Numbered from the stretch's first letter, positions 29,357 through 39,342 are shown. The stretch: DNA of 64,000 nt from Caulobacter sp. (GCA_017745235.1 JAGHZU010000019.1:1-64000), one strand, 5' to 3'. Translations and numbers: made by a program. The notes: generated from the letters alone by a model not told the origin.

Positions 29357-30648
29357 TGACCGAATTCTCCCCGCGCGAAATCGTCTCCGAGCTCGACCGC
29401 TACATCGTCGGCCACGCCGAGGCCAAGAAGGCCGTGGCTGTCGCCCTGCGCAACCGCTGGCGCCGTCGTCGCGCTCCTGCCGACCTGCAGGAGGAGCTGA
29501 CGCCGAAGAACATCCTGCTGATCGGCCCCACCGGCGTGGGCAAGACCGAGATCGCCCGCCGCCTGGCCAAGCTGGCCCAGGCCCCGTTCCTGAAGGTGGA
29601 AGCCACCAAGTTCACCGAGGTCGGCTATGTCGGCCGCGACGTCGACCAGATCGTCCGCGACCTGGTGGAAGGCGCCCTGGCCATGGTCCGCGACAAGCGC
29701 CGGGCCGGGGTGAAGGCCCGGGCCGAAGCCGCCGCCGAGGAGCGCATCCTCGACGCCCTGACCGGTCCTGGCTCGACCGCCGCCCGCGAAGCCTTCCGCA
29801 AGAAGCTGCGGGCCGGCGAGCTGGACGACAAGGAGATCGAGCTTCAGCTGGCCGACAACGGCGGCGGCATGTTCGAAATCCCCGGCCAGCCGGGCGCCTC
29901 GGTGCTGAACCTGTCGGAGATGATGAAGTCGTTCGGCGGCGGCCGCACCAAGACCCACAAGACCACCGTCACCGGCGCCTGGGCTCCGCTGATCGCCGAG
30001 GAAAGCGACAAGCTGCTGGACCAGGAGGCCCTGACCCAGGAAGCCCTGGAACTGGCCGAGAACCACGGCATCGTCTTCCTCGACGAGATCGACAAGGTCG
30101 CCAGCTCGTCCCAGCGTTCGGGCGCCGACGTCAGCCGCGAGGGCGTCCAGCGCGACCTGCTGCCGCTGATCGAGGGCACCACCGTCTCGACCAAGTACGG
30201 GCCGGTGAAGACCGACCACATCCTGTTCATCGCCTCGGGCGCCTTCCATGTGGCCAAGCCCAGCGACCTGCTGCCCGAGCTGCAGGGCCGCCTGCCGATC
30301 CGCGTGGAGCTGAAGGGCCTGACCCGAGACGACCTGCGCCGGATCCTGACGGAGCCCGAAGCCAATCTGATCCGCCAGCACCAGGCCCTGATGGCCACCG
30401 AAGGCCTGACCCTGGTCTTCACCGACAGCGCCATCGACGCGGTGGCCGACGCCGCCGTGGCGGTCAACGCCTCGGTGGAGAACATCGGCGCCCGCCGGCT
30501 TCAGACGATCTTGGAAAAGGTGGTCGAGGAGATCAGCTTCACCGCCGCCGACCGCTCGGGCGAGACGGTGACGGTCGACGCCGACTATGTGGCCGGCCGC
30601 ATCGGCGCCTTGGCGGCGAACGCCGATTTGAGCCGGTTCATTCTGTAG
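29356..30648 (+). CDS. hslU: ATP-dependent protease ATPase subunit HslU (ClpY)
   Basis: AAA+ unfoldase that feeds substrates to HslV. Walker [16 protein letters not shown], pore motif [14 protein letters not shown], Walker [12 protein letters not shown], and the intermediate (I) domain between about residues 110 and 230. Sensor segment FIASGAFH and the C-terminal LSRFIL tail that inserts into HslV. Length 430. Confidence 0.97.
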   Translation: MTEFSPREIVSELDRYIVGHAEAKKAVAVALRNRWRRRRAPADLQEELTPKNILLIGPTGVGKTEIARRLAKLAQAPFLKVEATKFTEVGYVGRDVDQIVRDLVEGALAMVRDKRRAGVKARAEAAAEERILDALTGPGSTAAREAFRKKLRAGELDDKEIELQLADNGGGMFEIPGQPGASVLNLSEMMKSFGGGRTKTHKTTVTGAWAPLIAEESDKLLDQEALTQEALELAENHGIVFLDEIDKVASSSQRSGADVSREGVQRDLLPLIEGTTVSTKYGPVKTDHILFIASGAFHVAKPSDLLPELQGRLPIRVELKGLTRDDLRRILTEPEANLIRQHQALMATEGLTLVFTDSAIDAVADAAVAVNASVENIGARRLQTILEKVVEEISFTAADRSGETVTVDADYVAGRIGALAANADLSRFIL

Positions 30649-30656
30649 GGGTCGAA

Positions 30657-30681
30657 GGGCGGAGGGGTCACCCCGCCGCCC
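30657..30681. terminator. Hairpin at the hslU / alkyltransferase convergent junction
   Basis: GGGCGG-A-GGGG-TCA-CCCC-G-CCGCCC, a 10-bp stem with one mismatch, begins 9 bp after the hslU stop and overlaps the 3' end of the opposing gene. Confidence 0.5.
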
Positions 30682-31588
30682 TCACCGCCTCCATCCCCAG
30701 CATCGCGGCCTTGCGGCCCAGGCCCCAGTGATATCCCGTCAGCCGACCGTCCTTGGCGATGGCGCGGTGGCACGGGATCAGCAGCGAGATCGGGTTGGCG
30801 CCGATGGCCCCGCCCGTGGCCTGATAGGCGCGTGGCTTGCCCGCCCAGGCCGCGATCTGGCCGTAGGTGCTGGTCTGGCCGACCGGAATGCGCAGCAAGG
30901 CCTTCCAGACCTGGATGTTGAACGGCGAGCCGATCAGCACGACCGGCAGCGGCTCGGTCCCGCCGGCGAAGGCGTGGACCGCCGTGTCGGCCGCCCGCGC
31001 GTCGTCGCGGCGCCAATCGGCCGCCGGGAAGCGGCGGCGCATGTCCTCGAACGTCGCGTCGTCGTCGCCGTCGGAAAAGGCCAGGCCCGCCAGGCCGCGC
31101 GGAGCCATCACGAACAGCCCCTTGCCATAGGGCGTGGGCGCCCAGCCCCAGGTCAGGACCATTCCCTCCCCGCGTCGGCGCACGTCGCCCGGCGTCACCG
31201 CCTCCTGGGCGATGAACAGGTCATGCAGGCGCGAGGGGCCCGACAGGCCCGCGTCGTAGGCCGCGTCCAGAACGCTGGCCCCCTCCTCAAGCGACCGGCG
31301 CGCCTCGGCGTGGGCGATGGCCGCCACGAAGGTCTTGGGGCTGACGCCGGCCCAGCGGCTGAACACCCGCTGGAAGTGGAACGGCGACAGGCCCACGGCG
31401 GCCGCAGCCTCGTCCAGCGAGGGCCGTTCCTGCCAGCGGTCGGCCAGCCAGGCCAAGGCCTTGGCCATGCGATCGTAGTCGGCCGACCGCTCGGTCAGGT
31501 GGGCGAAGGCTTGAGAGGGGGAGACATCCAGGGCCATGGGGTGAAGATAGTCCGCGTGGCCTTCCTCGTCCGCCCGGTTCTTGCGCAT
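30668..31588 (-). CDS. AraC-type HTH fused to O6-methylguanine-DNA methyltransferase
   Basis: Suicide DNA repair enzyme joined to a DNA-binding domain. The AraC HTH occupies about residues 40-135 (AVGLSPFHFQRVFSRWAGVS). The methyltransferase C-terminal domain has the acceptor Cys in ANPISLLIPCHRAIAKDG and the helix RIPVGQTSTYGQIA. The zinc/methyl-phosphotriester N-terminal domain of full Ada is absent, so it lacks the Ada sensor Cys. The ATG at 31588 shares one base with the upstream stop; an ATG at 31537 is an alternative start. Confidence 0.88.
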   Translation of the reverse strand: MRKNRADEEGHADYLHPMALDVSPSQAFAHLTERSADYDRMAKALAWLADRWQERPSLDEAAAAVGLSPFHFQRVFSRWAGVSPKTFVAAIAHAEARRSLEEGASVLDAAYDAGLSGPSRLHDLFIAQEAVTPGDVRRRGEGMVLTWGWAPTPYGKGLFVMAPRGLAGLAFSDGDDDATFEDMRRRFPAADWRRDDARAADTAVHAFAGGTEPLPVVLIGSPFNIQVWKALLRIPVGQTSTYGQIAAWAGKPRAYQATGGAIGANPISLLIPCHRAIAKDGRLTGYHWGLGRKAAMLGMEAVRAAG

Positions 31589-32067
31589 CAGGCTGGATGG
31601 CGCTCGGCCCGGGCGGCGCGGATCGCGCGATCCAAGGCTTCTGCCAGATCGACCCGCTCGGGCGGACTCAGCGCCCGGCCCAGGGTCAGGCGCCGACGGT
31701 TCATGGCCAGGCGCACCCGCATCTCGTGCTGGCCCGGCTGGTCCCGGTCCACGCGCGTGAAGGCCGTAGGCGACGTCCAGACCACTCTTCCGCCCTTCTC
31801 GTCCTCGTGGCTGACGATGACGGCCTCGGCCGTGACCCGCACCCGTTCGGACCGCCGGCCGCTGCGATAGCTGGCCCTCAGCGCCAGGCCCATGGCCAGG
31901 ATGTCCAGCCCCAGGAACGGCAACACCGGCGGCGCGCCCAGCACCAGCAGGAACGTCGCCACCATAAGGTTGAACAGCACCATCACGGCCAGCACGACAT
32001 AGAGACCGCGCCGGCCCATCGACCGGTTCGGCCTGATCACGGCGTCCATGTAGAGCGGCGCGGACAT
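31588..32067 (-). CDS. DUF2244 inner-membrane protein
   Basis: Two transmembrane helices (about residues 24-66, GLYVVLAVMVLFNLMVATFL and a following hydrophobic stretch) then a cytosolic domain with the DUF2244 pattern HEDEKGGRVVWTSPTAFTRV and RRRLTLGRALSPPER. 159 residues. Function unknown. Its stop overlaps the alkyltransferase ATG by one base, implying co-translation. Divergent from nth. Confidence 0.8.
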   Translation of the reverse strand: MSAPLYMDAVIRPNRSMGRRGLYVVLAVMVLFNLMVATFLLVLGAPPVLPFLGLDILAMGLALRASYRSGRRSERVRVTAEAVIVSHEDEKGGRVVWTSPTAFTRVDRDQPGQHEMRVRLAMNRRRLTLGRALSPPERVDLAEALDRAIRAARAERHPA

Positions 32068-32133
32068 GGACGCTGATTTAGGCCCATCCCCAGCCCTTGG
32101 CGAGCGCCGCGCATCACGGCATGGTCGCCGCCC

Positions 32134-32823
32134 ATGGCCAAGCCCCTCACCAAGAAGCGCCCCGCCGCCAGGCGGATCTCCTCCGCCGAGCGCGAACGGG
32201 TCGAGGTGCTGTTCTCCCGCTTCGAGAGCCTGGACGACCACCCCAAGACAGAACTGCACTATTCCAATCCCTACACCTTGGTGACCGCCGTGGCCCTGTC
32301 GGCCCAGGCCACCGACGTGCAGGTGAACAAGGCCACCGGCCCGCTGTTCCAGGTCGCCGACAGCGCCGCCAAGATGCTGGAGCTGGGCGAAGAGGGTTTG
32401 ATCCCCTACATCGCCTCGATCGGCCTCTACCGCACCAAGGCCAAGAACGTCATCGCCGCGGCCCGCATCCTGGTCGACCGCTACGGCGGCGAAGTCCCGC
32501 TGGAGCGCAAGGCGCTGGAAAGCCTGCCCGGCGTGGGACGCAAGACCGCCAGCGTGGTGCTGAACGAACTGGACATCGAACCGGCCATCGCCGTTGACAC
32601 CCATGTCTTCCGGGTCTCGCACCGCCTGAAACTGTCGGCCGGCAAGACGCCCGACGCGGTCGAGGACGACCTGATGCGGGTGGTCCCCGATCGCTACAAG
32701 ACCCGCGCCCATCACTGGCTGATCCTGCACGGGCGCTATGTCTGCGTCGCGCGGCGACCCAAGTGCGAGGTCTGCCGGATCGCCGACCTTTGCCCGTCGC
32801 GGGAACTGTTCCTGGGGGCCTAG
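32134..32823 (+). CDS. nth: Endonuclease III (DNA glycosylase/AP lyase)
   Basis: Removes oxidised pyrimidines and nicks AP sites. Helix-hairpin-helix LESLPGVGRKTASVVLNE with the catalytic Lys, catalytic Asp in AVDTHVFRVSHRL, and the [4Fe-4S] ligands in the C-X6-C-X2-C-X5-C pattern (CVARRPKCEVCRIADLC). Length 229, with a basic N-terminal extension. Together with mutM, alkB and the AraC-alkyltransferase it makes this origin-side region rich in base-repair genes. Confidence 0.97.
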   Translation: MAKPLTKKRPAARRISSAERERVEVLFSRFESLDDHPKTELHYSNPYTLVTAVALSAQATDVQVNKATGPLFQVADSAAKMLELGEEGLIPYIASIGLYRTKAKNVIAAARILVDRYGGEVPLERKALESLPGVGRKTASVVLNELDIEPAIAVDTHVFRVSHRLKLSAGKTPDAVEDDLMRVVPDRYKTRAHHWLILHGRYVCVARRPKCEVCRIADLCPSRELFLGA

Positions 32824-32832
32824 GGTCCCAAG

Positions 32833-32861
32833 ACCCTCCCCCGAAGGACGGGGGAGGGTTT
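32833..32861. terminator. Terminator between nth and a GST gene
   Basis: ACCCTCCCCC-GAAGGAC-GGGGGAGGGT then TT, a perfect 10-bp GC-rich stem between convergent genes. Confidence 0.65.
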
Positions 32862-32865
32862 ACCG

Positions 32866-33570
32866 TCAGGGCCGGGCCGGGATCTGCAGGCCGCGCTGCA
32901 CGGCCGGACGGGCCAGGCCACGCTCGAGCCAGGCCGGCACGTTTTTCAGCTTGTCGTAGTCGACCAGCGCGCCAGCGTCGTAGAAGCCGATCAGGTTGCG
33001 CACCCAGCCCAGGGTGGCGATGTCGGCGATCGTATAGGCCTCGCCCATGATCCAGTCGCGGCCTTCCAGGCGCGTCTCCAGCACGCCCAGCAGGCGCTTG
33101 GCCTCGGCCACGTAGCGGTCGCGCGGGCGCTTGTCCTCGTAGTCCTTGCCGGCGAACTTGTGGAAGAAGCCCACCTGGCCGAACATCGGGCCGATCGCCG
33201 CCATCTGGAACATCACCCACTGGATGGTCTCGATGCGTGTTGCAGGGTCCGCCGACAGGAACTTGCCCGACTTGTCGGCCAGGTAGATCAGGATCGCGCC
33301 GCTCTCGAACAGGCCCAGCGGCTTTCCACCCGGACCGTCGGGATCGATGACGGCCGGGATCTTGCCGTTGGGATTCAGCGACAGGAACTCAGGCGTCCAG
33401 GTTTCGTTAGCGCCGATGTCGATCAGGTGCGGTTCATACGGCAGGCCGATTTCTTCCAGCATGATCGACACCTTCACGCCGTTGGGCGTGGGCAGCGAAT
33501 AGAGCTGCAGGCGGTCGGAGTGCTTGGCCGGCCAGCGCCGGGTGATCGGAAAGGCGGAAAGGTCGGCCAT
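32866..33570 (-). CDS. Glutathione S-transferase, YfcG/Ure2-like
   Basis: N-terminal thioredoxin domain begins LQLYSLPTPNGVKVSIMLEE, with PNGKIPAVIDPDGPGGKPLG carrying the cis-Pro and SGAILIYLADKSGKFL binding the gamma-Glu of glutathione. The TPNG motif and downstream FFHKFAGKDYEDKRPRDRY resemble the nu-class disulphide-bond reductases YfcG/YghU. Length 234. Single gene, own promoter not identified. Confidence 0.85.
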   Translation of the reverse strand: MADLSAFPITRRWPAKHSDRLQLYSLPTPNGVKVSIMLEEIGLPYEPHLIDIGANETWTPEFLSLNPNGKIPAVIDPDGPGGKPLGLFESGAILIYLADKSGKFLSADPATRIETIQWVMFQMAAIGPMFGQVGFFHKFAGKDYEDKRPRDRYVAEAKRLLGVLETRLEGRDWIMGEAYTIADIATLGWVRNLIGFYDAGALVDYDKLKNVPAWLERGLARPAVQRGLQIPARP

Positions 33571-33633
33571 CTGTAACTCCTGGGGTGACGGTCCAGCCTA
33601 GATAGGCGGCCGCGCCGGTTCCGCCAGGGTCCT

Positions 33634-34485
33634 CTAAAGCCGGGCGACCACCGCCCGAGCGAACGCCTCGCCCCCGTCGTGAGCGTGCTCGAGGAAGAGA
33701 TCCGGCTCGATGGCCTCCAGTTCCATCAGCTGGGGCGCGCCATCCAGGCCGCGGATGAGGTCGACTCGGGCATAGGCCAGGGGGGCCGGCGCGGCCTGCA
33801 ACACCATTTCAGCCGCATGCAGGGCCTCGGGTTCGGGCGCGACGCCGCTGACCTTTCCGCCGAACTGCGGCTGAACCCGGAAGTCGCCCTCGACCGCCAC
33901 CTTGGTCACCGCGTGGCTGAAGGCGCCGTCGAAGAAGAACAGGGACAGCTCGCCCTCCTCGCCCACCGCCGGCAGGAACGGTTGGATCAAGGCCGGCCCT
34001 TGGGTGCAGCCGGCCAGGCCGTCGGCGTGGCGTAGCCGGACCGTGTCCTGAGAGCCGCCCGAGATCTGAGGCTTGGCGACAAGCTGGTCGACGCCGAAGA
34101 TCTCGCGGGCGCGGTCAAGCTCTTCCAGCGTGAGCCGATCGACAGCGATGGTGGGCGCCACCGGCGCGCCCTTCCCCGCCAGTTCGGCCAGATAGGTCTT
34201 GGTGGTGTTCCAGCGCAGGATCGGGACCGGGTTGACCAAGGGGGCGCCGGCCGCTTCGAAGGCGTCCAGCCTGGCGAGCCATTCCGCCGACCGCAGATGA
34301 TAGCCCCAGCTGATGAGCGGCAGCACGACCCTCGCCGAGCCGACGTCGGCGTCGACCCAGCTGGCCGCGGCGACGTTCAGGCCATGGCGGCGAAGCGGCG
34401 CGGCCAAGCCTTCGAACAGCGGCGACCAGGCGTCGGCGAAGCGGGGCTCGTCCGGGGCGGGCGTGAGGATCAGCACGTCGGTCAT
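33634..34485 (-). CDS. ATP-grasp domain protein (RimK/glutathione-synthetase-like)
   Basis: Likely ligase forming an amide or similar bond with ATP. The central ATP-grasp region shows KPQISGGSQDTVRL (nucleotide-lid loop) and ARVDLIRGLDGAPQLMELEA (metal-binding Asp and Glu); FGGKVSGVAPEPE follows the family pattern. Length 283. Substrate unknown. Starts ATG at 34485, 105 bp from the divergent adenosine-kinase-like gene; possible shared control region. Confidence 0.78.
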   Translation of the reverse strand: MTDVLILTPAPDEPRFADAWSPLFEGLAAPLRRHGLNVAAASWVDADVGSARVVLPLISWGYHLRSAEWLARLDAFEAAGAPLVNPVPILRWNTTKTYLAELAGKGAPVAPTIAVDRLTLEELDRAREIFGVDQLVAKPQISGGSQDTVRLRHADGLAGCTQGPALIQPFLPAVGEEGELSLFFFDGAFSHAVTKVAVEGDFRVQPQFGGKVSGVAPEPEALHAAEMVLQAAPAPLAYARVDLIRGLDGAPQLMELEAIEPDLFLEHAHDGGEAFARAVVARL

Positions 34486-34590
34486 GGTCCTGGCGGTAGA
34501 ACGACACGCGCGCGCCCGCAAGGCTCGCGTTGCCTTAAGCGCGCCAATCCGGTACTTCGCCCGGTCACTTCCCGTCCGAAAAGGCCTTTC

Positions 34591-35580
34591 ATGACCGCGC
34601 TCTACGACGTCGCCGCCATCGGCAACGCCATCGTCGACGTCATCGCCCAGTGCGACGACGCCTTCCTGGCCCGCGAGGGCCTGGTTAAAGGCTCGATGGC
34701 TCTGATCGATCCGGCGCGGGCGTCGAGCCTGTACGACGCGATGTCGGCCGGCATCGAGGCCTCGGGCGGCAGCGCGGCCAACACCGCCGCGGGCGTCGCC
34801 AGCTTCGGCGGCAAGGTGGCCTTCATCGGCAAGGTGGCCGACGACCAGCTGGGCCACGTGTTCCGCCACGACATGACCGCGATCGGCTGCGTCTTCACCA
34901 CCCCGTCGCTGGCCGAAGGCCCGGCCACCGCCCAGAGCCTGATCAACGTCACCCCTGACGCCCAGCGCACCATGTCGACCTATCTGGGCGCCTGCGTGGA
35001 GCTGACGCCGGACGACGTCGATCCCGCGATCATCGAGGCCGCACAGGTCGCCTATCTGGAAGGCTACCTGTTCGATCCGCCGGAAGCCCGCCGCGCCTTC
35101 GCCAAGGCCGCCGCCCTGAGCCACGGCGCGGGCCGCAAGATCTCGATGACGCTTTCCGACAGCTTCATGGTCGATCGCCACCGCTCGGCCCTGCTGGGCT
35201 TCATCGAGACCCAGTGCGACATCGTCTTCGCCAACGAGAGCGAGGTCTGCTCGCTGTTCGAGACCACCGACTTCGCCGCCGCCGTCCAGGCCCTGGCCGA
35301 TCGCTGCGAGATCGCCGCCGTCACGCGCAGCGAAAAGGGCTCCGTGGTGGCCGCCAGCGGGCAGCTTCACGAAATCTCGGCCTACCCCGTGGAAAAAGTC
35401 GTGGACACGACCGGCGCGGGCGACCAATACGCCGCTGGTTTCCTCTATGGCCTCACCCAGGGCCGTCCGCTGCCGGTCTGCGGCCAGCTGGGCTCCCTGG
35501 CCGCCGCGGAGGTGATCGACCATTATGGTCCGCGCCCGCAGGTCAACCTGCGTGAGCTGGCCGCGAAGTACGGCCTGTAA
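34591..35580 (+). CDS. PfkB-family sugar/nucleoside kinase, adenosine-kinase-like
   Basis: Ribokinase-fold kinase. N-terminal substrate site VAAIGNAIVDVIAQCDD and GGSAANTAAGVASFGGKVAF; C-terminal catalytic motif DTTGAGDQYAAGFLYGL with the base Asp. The alphaproteobacterial proteins of this subtype are usually called adenosine kinase. Length 329. It precedes hisB by 27 bp on the same strand, so may be co-transcribed with the his genes; adenosine salvage and histidine synthesis both connect to purine flux, but that link is speculative. Confidence 0.85.
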   Translation: MTALYDVAAIGNAIVDVIAQCDDAFLAREGLVKGSMALIDPARASSLYDAMSAGIEASGGSAANTAAGVASFGGKVAFIGKVADDQLGHVFRHDMTAIGCVFTTPSLAEGPATAQSLINVTPDAQRTMSTYLGACVELTPDDVDPAIIEAAQVAYLEGYLFDPPEARRAFAKAAALSHGAGRKISMTLSDSFMVDRHRSALLGFIETQCDIVFANESEVCSLFETTDFAAAVQALADRCEIAAVTRSEKGSVVAASGQLHEISAYPVEKVVDTTGAGDQYAAGFLYGLTQGRPLPVCGQLGSLAAAEVIDHYGPRPQVNLRELAAKYGL

Positions 35581-35607
35581 GTCAAGCCAAGGACTCTAAG
35601 GATTCAG

Positions 35608-36198
35608 ATGGCCCGCACCGCTGAAGTGGTCCGCGAGACGAAGGAGACCCAGATCCGGGTCTGGATCGATCTCGACGGGACCGGCGTCTCGACGATCTCC
35701 ACCGGCATCGGTTTCTACGACCACATGCTGGAGAGCTTCGCGCGCCACGGCGGCTTCGACCTGAAGGTCGAGACCAAGGGCGACCTGCACATCGACATGC
35801 ACCACACGGTGGAAGACACCGGGATCGTGCTGGGCCAGGCCATCAACAAGGCGCTGGACAGCTTCAAGGGCGTCCGCCGCTTCGGCCACGCCTACATCCC
35901 GATGGACGAGACCCTGACGCGTTGCGCCATCGACCTGTCCAACCGGCCCTACCTGATCTGGAAAGTCGAGTTCAAGCGGCCCAAGGTCGGCGAGATGGAC
36001 ACCGAACTCTTCAAGGAGTTCCACCACGCGTTCGCCATGAACTGCGGGGCCTGCGTCCACCTGGAAACCCTTTACGGCGACAACACCCACCACGTGGCCG
36101 AAAGCGGCTTCAAGGCCCTGGCCCGGGCCCTGCGCCAGGCGGTGGAGCTGGATCCCAAGACCGGCGGCCACGCCCCCTCCACCAAGGGCGTGCTGTAG
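35608..36198 (+). CDS. hisB: Imidazoleglycerol-phosphate dehydratase
   Basis: Histidine pathway step 6. Monofunctional IGPD, 196 residues, with the manganese-binding motifs DHMLESFARHGGFDL, DMHHTVEDTGIVLG and EFHHAFAMNCG. No fused phosphatase domain, as in most alphaproteobacteria. An AAGGA ribosome site lies six bases before ATG. First of five his genes. Confidence 0.97.
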   Translation: MARTAEVVRETKETQIRVWIDLDGTGVSTISTGIGFYDHMLESFARHGGFDLKVETKGDLHIDMHHTVEDTGIVLGQAINKALDSFKGVRRFGHAYIPMDETLTRCAIDLSNRPYLIWKVEFKRPKVGEMDTELFKEFHHAFAMNCGACVHLETLYGDNTHHVAESGFKALARALRQAVELDPKTGGHAPSTKGVL

Positions 36199-36210
36199 GA
36201 AACTGATTTC

Positions 36211-36852
36211 ATGCAGACCGTCGCCCTGATCGATTACGGGTCGGGCAACCTGCGCTCGGCCGAGAAGGCCCTGCGCGAGGCGGCCCGCCGTCGCGCGCTC
36301 GAAGCCGAGATCGTCGTGACCGCCGATCCCGACCTTGTCGCCAAGGCCGACCGCGTCTTCCTGCCCGGCGTCGGGGCCTTCGCCTCGTGCCGCGCGGGCC
36401 TGGACGCCACCGGGGTCTACGAGGCCATGAACCAGGCCGTGCACGGCCGCGGCGCGCCCTTCATGGGCATCTGCGTGGGCCATCAGCTCCTGGCCACCGA
36501 GGGCCTGGAATTCGGTGTCACTCCGGGCCTCGACTGGATTGGCGGCCAGGTGAAGAAGCTCGAGCCGGGCGATCCGTCGCTGACGATCCCGCACATGGGC
36601 TGGAACGCGATCTCGTACGTCCGCGCTCATCCCCTGTTTTCGGGGATCGAGGACGGCGCCCACATGTACTACGCCAACTCCTTCGCCCTGGCGGCGTCCG
36701 ATCCGGGCGACGTCGTAGCCACGACCGACCACGGCGGCCCCTTCGTCGCCGCTGTGGCCAAGGACAACGTGGCGGGCGTACAGTTCCACCCCGAAAAATC
36801 CCAAGCCGCGGGGCTCGCCCTGCTCGCCAACTTCCTGGAATGGCGCCCATGA
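36211..36852 (+). CDS. hisH: Imidazole glycerol phosphate synthase, glutaminase subunit
   Basis: Class I glutamine amidotransferase that supplies ammonia to HisF. Catalytic Cys in [15 protein letters not shown], His and Glu in [13 protein letters not shown]-terminal [17 protein letters not shown]. Length 213. Overlaps hisA by four bases (ATGA). Confidence 0.97.
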   Translation: MQTVALIDYGSGNLRSAEKALREAARRRALEAEIVVTADPDLVAKADRVFLPGVGAFASCRAGLDATGVYEAMNQAVHGRGAPFMGICVGHQLLATEGLEFGVTPGLDWIGGQVKKLEPGDPSLTIPHMGWNAISYVRAHPLFSGIEDGAHMYYANSFALAASDPGDVVATTDHGGPFVAAVAKDNVAGVQFHPEKSQAAGLALLANFLEWRP

Positions 36853-37574
36853 TCCTCTACCCCGCCATCGACCTGAAGGACGGCCAGTGCGTGCGCCTGC
36901 TTCACGGCGACATGGAAAAGGCCACGGTCTTCAACAACAGCCCGGCCGACCAGGCCGAACGGTTCGCCAAGGACGGCTTCTCGTGGCTGCACGTGGTCGA
37001 CCTGAACGGCGCCATCGAGGGCAAATCGGTCAACACCGCGGCGGTGCAGTCGATCCTGGAGGCCGTGTCGATCCCCGTTCAACTGGGCGGCGGCATCCGC
37101 ACCCTGGAAGGCGTCGAGGCCTGGATCGAGGCGGGCGTCTCGCGCGTGATCCTGGGCACCGTGGCCGTCCACGACCCCGAGCTGGTTCGCAAGGCCGCCA
37201 AGCTGTGGCCCGAACAGATCGCCGTGGCCGTCGACGTACGTGACGGCAAGGTGGCGGTCGACGGCTGGACCGGCCTGTCGGACCTGGACGCCATCACCCT
37301 GGGCAAGCGCTTCGAGGATGTGGGCGTGGCCGCCCTGATCGTCACCGACATCAGTCGGGACGGGGCCCTGACCGGCGTCAACGTCGAGGGCGTGGGCGAG
37401 CTGGCCGACGCCGTCTCGATCCCCGTCATCGCCTCGGGCGGCGTGGCCTCGGTGGCCGACATCGAGCGATTGAAGGCTCGCCAGGGCGTCGAGATCGCCG
37501 GCGCCATCCTGGGCCGCTCGCTCTACGCCGGCACGATCAAGCCGGCCGAAGCCCTGATCGTGGCGGCCGCCTGA
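36849..37574 (+). CDS. hisA: ProFAR isomerase
   Basis: Isomerises the 5'-ProFAR intermediate. (beta/alpha)8 barrel starting [20 protein letters not shown] with catalytic Asp8 and the second Asp in [16 protein letters not shown]; phosphate loops [10 protein letters not shown] and [10 protein letters not shown]. Length 241. Ends sharing one base with the hisF start. Confidence 0.97.
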   Translation: MILYPAIDLKDGQCVRLLHGDMEKATVFNNSPADQAERFAKDGFSWLHVVDLNGAIEGKSVNTAAVQSILEAVSIPVQLGGGIRTLEGVEAWIEAGVSRVILGTVAVHDPELVRKAAKLWPEQIAVAVDVRDGKVAVDGWTGLSDLDAITLGKRFEDVGVAALIVTDISRDGALTGVNVEGVGELADAVSIPVIASGGVASVADIERLKARQGVEIAGAILGRSLYAGTIKPAEALIVAAA

Positions 37575-38356
37575 TGCTGAAGACCCGGATCATTCCCTGC
37601 CTCGACGTGAAGGACGGGCGGGTGGTCAAGGGGGTCAACTTCGTCTCCCTGCGCGACGCCGGGGATCCGGTGGAGCAGGCGCGGGCCTATGACGCGGCCG
37701 GCGCCGACGAACTGATGTTCCTGGACATCACCGCCTCCAGCGAGGGCCGAGGCCTGATCCTGGACGTCATTTCGCGCACCGCCGAGGTCTGCTTCATGCC
37801 CGTCTCGGTGGGCGGGGGCGTCCGCCAGGTGGCCGACATGCGCCGCCTGCTGCTGGCCGGCGCCGACAAGGTCTCGGTCAACACCGCCGCGGTCGAGAAC
37901 CCCGACCTGATCGCCGGCGGCGCCGACGCTTTCGGGGCCCAGTGCGTGGTCGTGGCCATAGACGCCAAGGCGCGCGAGGACGGCTCCGGCTGGAACGTCT
38001 GGACCTATGGCGGTCGCAGGGACACCGGCATCGACGTGGTCGAGTGGGCCGCCAAGGTCGTGGAACGCGGCGCGGGGGAAATCCTGCTGACCTCGATGGA
38101 CCGCGACGGGGCCAAGATCGGCTACGACATTCCCCTGCTGAAGGCGGTGACCTCGGAAGTAACCGTGCCGGTGATCGCCTCTGGCGGGGCGGGCAAGGCC
38201 GAGCACCTGGTGGAGGCCGCCCGCGACGGCCACGCCGCCGCCGTGCTGGCCGCCTCGATCTTCCACTTCGGCGAGATCTCGATCGGGGAGGCCAAGCAGG
38301 CCATGGCCGACGCCGGCATTCCGGTGCGCCTGGACAGCCCGGCGGGGGCCGCATGA
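37574..38356 (+). CDS. hisF: Imidazole glycerol phosphate synthase, cyclase subunit
   Basis: Barrel paralogue of HisA that closes the imidazole ring using ammonia from HisH. Catalytic Asp11 in [16 protein letters not shown] and the second Asp in [14 protein letters not shown]. Length 260. Overlaps hisE by four bases. Confidence 0.97.
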   Translation: MLKTRIIPCLDVKDGRVVKGVNFVSLRDAGDPVEQARAYDAAGADELMFLDITASSEGRGLILDVISRTAEVCFMPVSVGGGVRQVADMRRLLLAGADKVSVNTAAVENPDLIAGGADAFGAQCVVVAIDAKAREDGSGWNVWTYGGRRDTGIDVVEWAAKVVERGAGEILLTSMDRDGAKIGYDIPLLKAVTSEVTVPVIASGGAGKAEHLVEAARDGHAAAVLAASIFHFGEISIGEAKQAMADAGIPVRLDSPAGAA

Positions 38357-38679
38357 GCCAGCGTCTGACCGCCGTTCTCGAACGCCTGGCCGCGACGGTC
38401 CAGGCCCGCAAGGGCGGCGACCCTTCGGTCTCCTACACCGCAAAGCTGCTGAACGATCCCGCCCTGGCGGCCAAGAAGCTGGGCGAGGAAGCCGTCGAGA
38501 CCGTGATCGCCGCCGTGGCCCAAGGTCCGGACGCCCTGGCTGCGGAAAGCGCCGACCTGCTCTACCACTGGCTGGCTCTCATGGCCGCCTCGGGCGTGTC
38601 GCTGGACGCGGTGGCCGAGAAGCTGGAAGCCCGCGAGGGGATCTCGGGCATCGCCGAAAAGGCTGCGCGGCCCAAGTAG
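38353..38679 (+). CDS. hisE: Phosphoribosyl-ATP pyrophosphatase
   Basis: Second step of histidine synthesis, hydrolysing PR-ATP. MazG-like helical fold with metal-binding acidic residues in [14 protein letters not shown] and [14 protein letters not shown]. Length 108. Last gene of the tightly packed hisBHAFE cluster; a separate hisI is not in the window. Confidence 0.95.
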   Translation: MSQRLTAVLERLAATVQARKGGDPSVSYTAKLLNDPALAAKKLGEEAVETVIAAVAQGPDALAAESADLLYHWLALMAASGVSLDAVAEKLEAREGISGIAEKAARPK

Positions 38680-38702
38680 GCGCGCGCAGGGCGCTTCACG
38701 CC

Positions 38703-39275
38703 CTAACCCAGCAGCCGGCTCAGGAACGCCGAATGCAGGCTCCAGCCCAGGAAGCCGGCCAGACCCATCACAAGACCCAGGGCGCCGAACGCCCAGGAAG
38801 CCCATAGCAACGAGTAGATCTCGACCAGGGCCGCCACGGCCGCGATCGACACCGCAATGGAGATCAGGGCGTCGGCGGCGTCGAACTGGTCGTCATGGAC
38901 GTTCAGGGCGTCATACTGGGCCGAAAAGCCCTCGGCCTTGATCTTCAGGGCGGGTACTTCGGCCCGGTACTTGGCCATCTCGGCTTCCAGCCGGGTCGCC
39001 TCCGCGGTCGCGGCTGTCCGGGCCTCGCCGCCGCCGAGGCCGGCCAGCAGCTGGGTCTGGGTCAGGGTCGTCTCGTCGATGTGCAGCTTGGTCTTGGTGG
39101 CCTGGTACTCGTTCCAGGCGTCGACGCTGTCGGACTGGGCCTGCTGCATGGCCTGGACGATATTACCGTCCTTGACCCCGCACAGGCCCATGAAGATCGA
39201 CAGGGCCACGACGGTTATAGCCACGCTCTGGTTCAGGCGCTTGTCCTTGGCTTCCGCCCCGATCTCGATGTCCAT
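38703..39275 (-). CDS. DUF4337-type membrane protein
   Basis: N-terminal helix (SVAITVVALSIFMGLCGVKD) followed by a hydrophilic coiled coil (about 45-120, QAQSDSVDAWNEYQATKTKL) and two C-terminal membrane helices. The topology is that of DUF4337 proteins. 190 residues, function unknown. Convergent with hisE. Confidence 0.7.
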   Translation of the reverse strand: MDIEIGAEAKDKRLNQSVAITVVALSIFMGLCGVKDGNIVQAMQQAQSDSVDAWNEYQATKTKLHIDETTLTQTQLLAGLGGGEARTAATAEATRLEAEMAKYRAEVPALKIKAEGFSAQYDALNVHDDQFDAADALISIAVSIAAVAALVEIYSLLWASWAFGALGLVMGLAGFLGWSLHSAFLSRLLG

Positions 39276-39342
39276 GGCTCGGCTCCGATGACCTGGCCAA
39301 GCTTACGCGCGATCATGGCGGACGCGAGGCGCGCCGGCGCTC

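Noticed and set aside
38688-38704. AGGGCG-CTTCA-CGCCCT as the hisE terminator
   Set aside because: Six-bp stem without a U-tract that overlaps the stop of the opposing gene; too weak to call.
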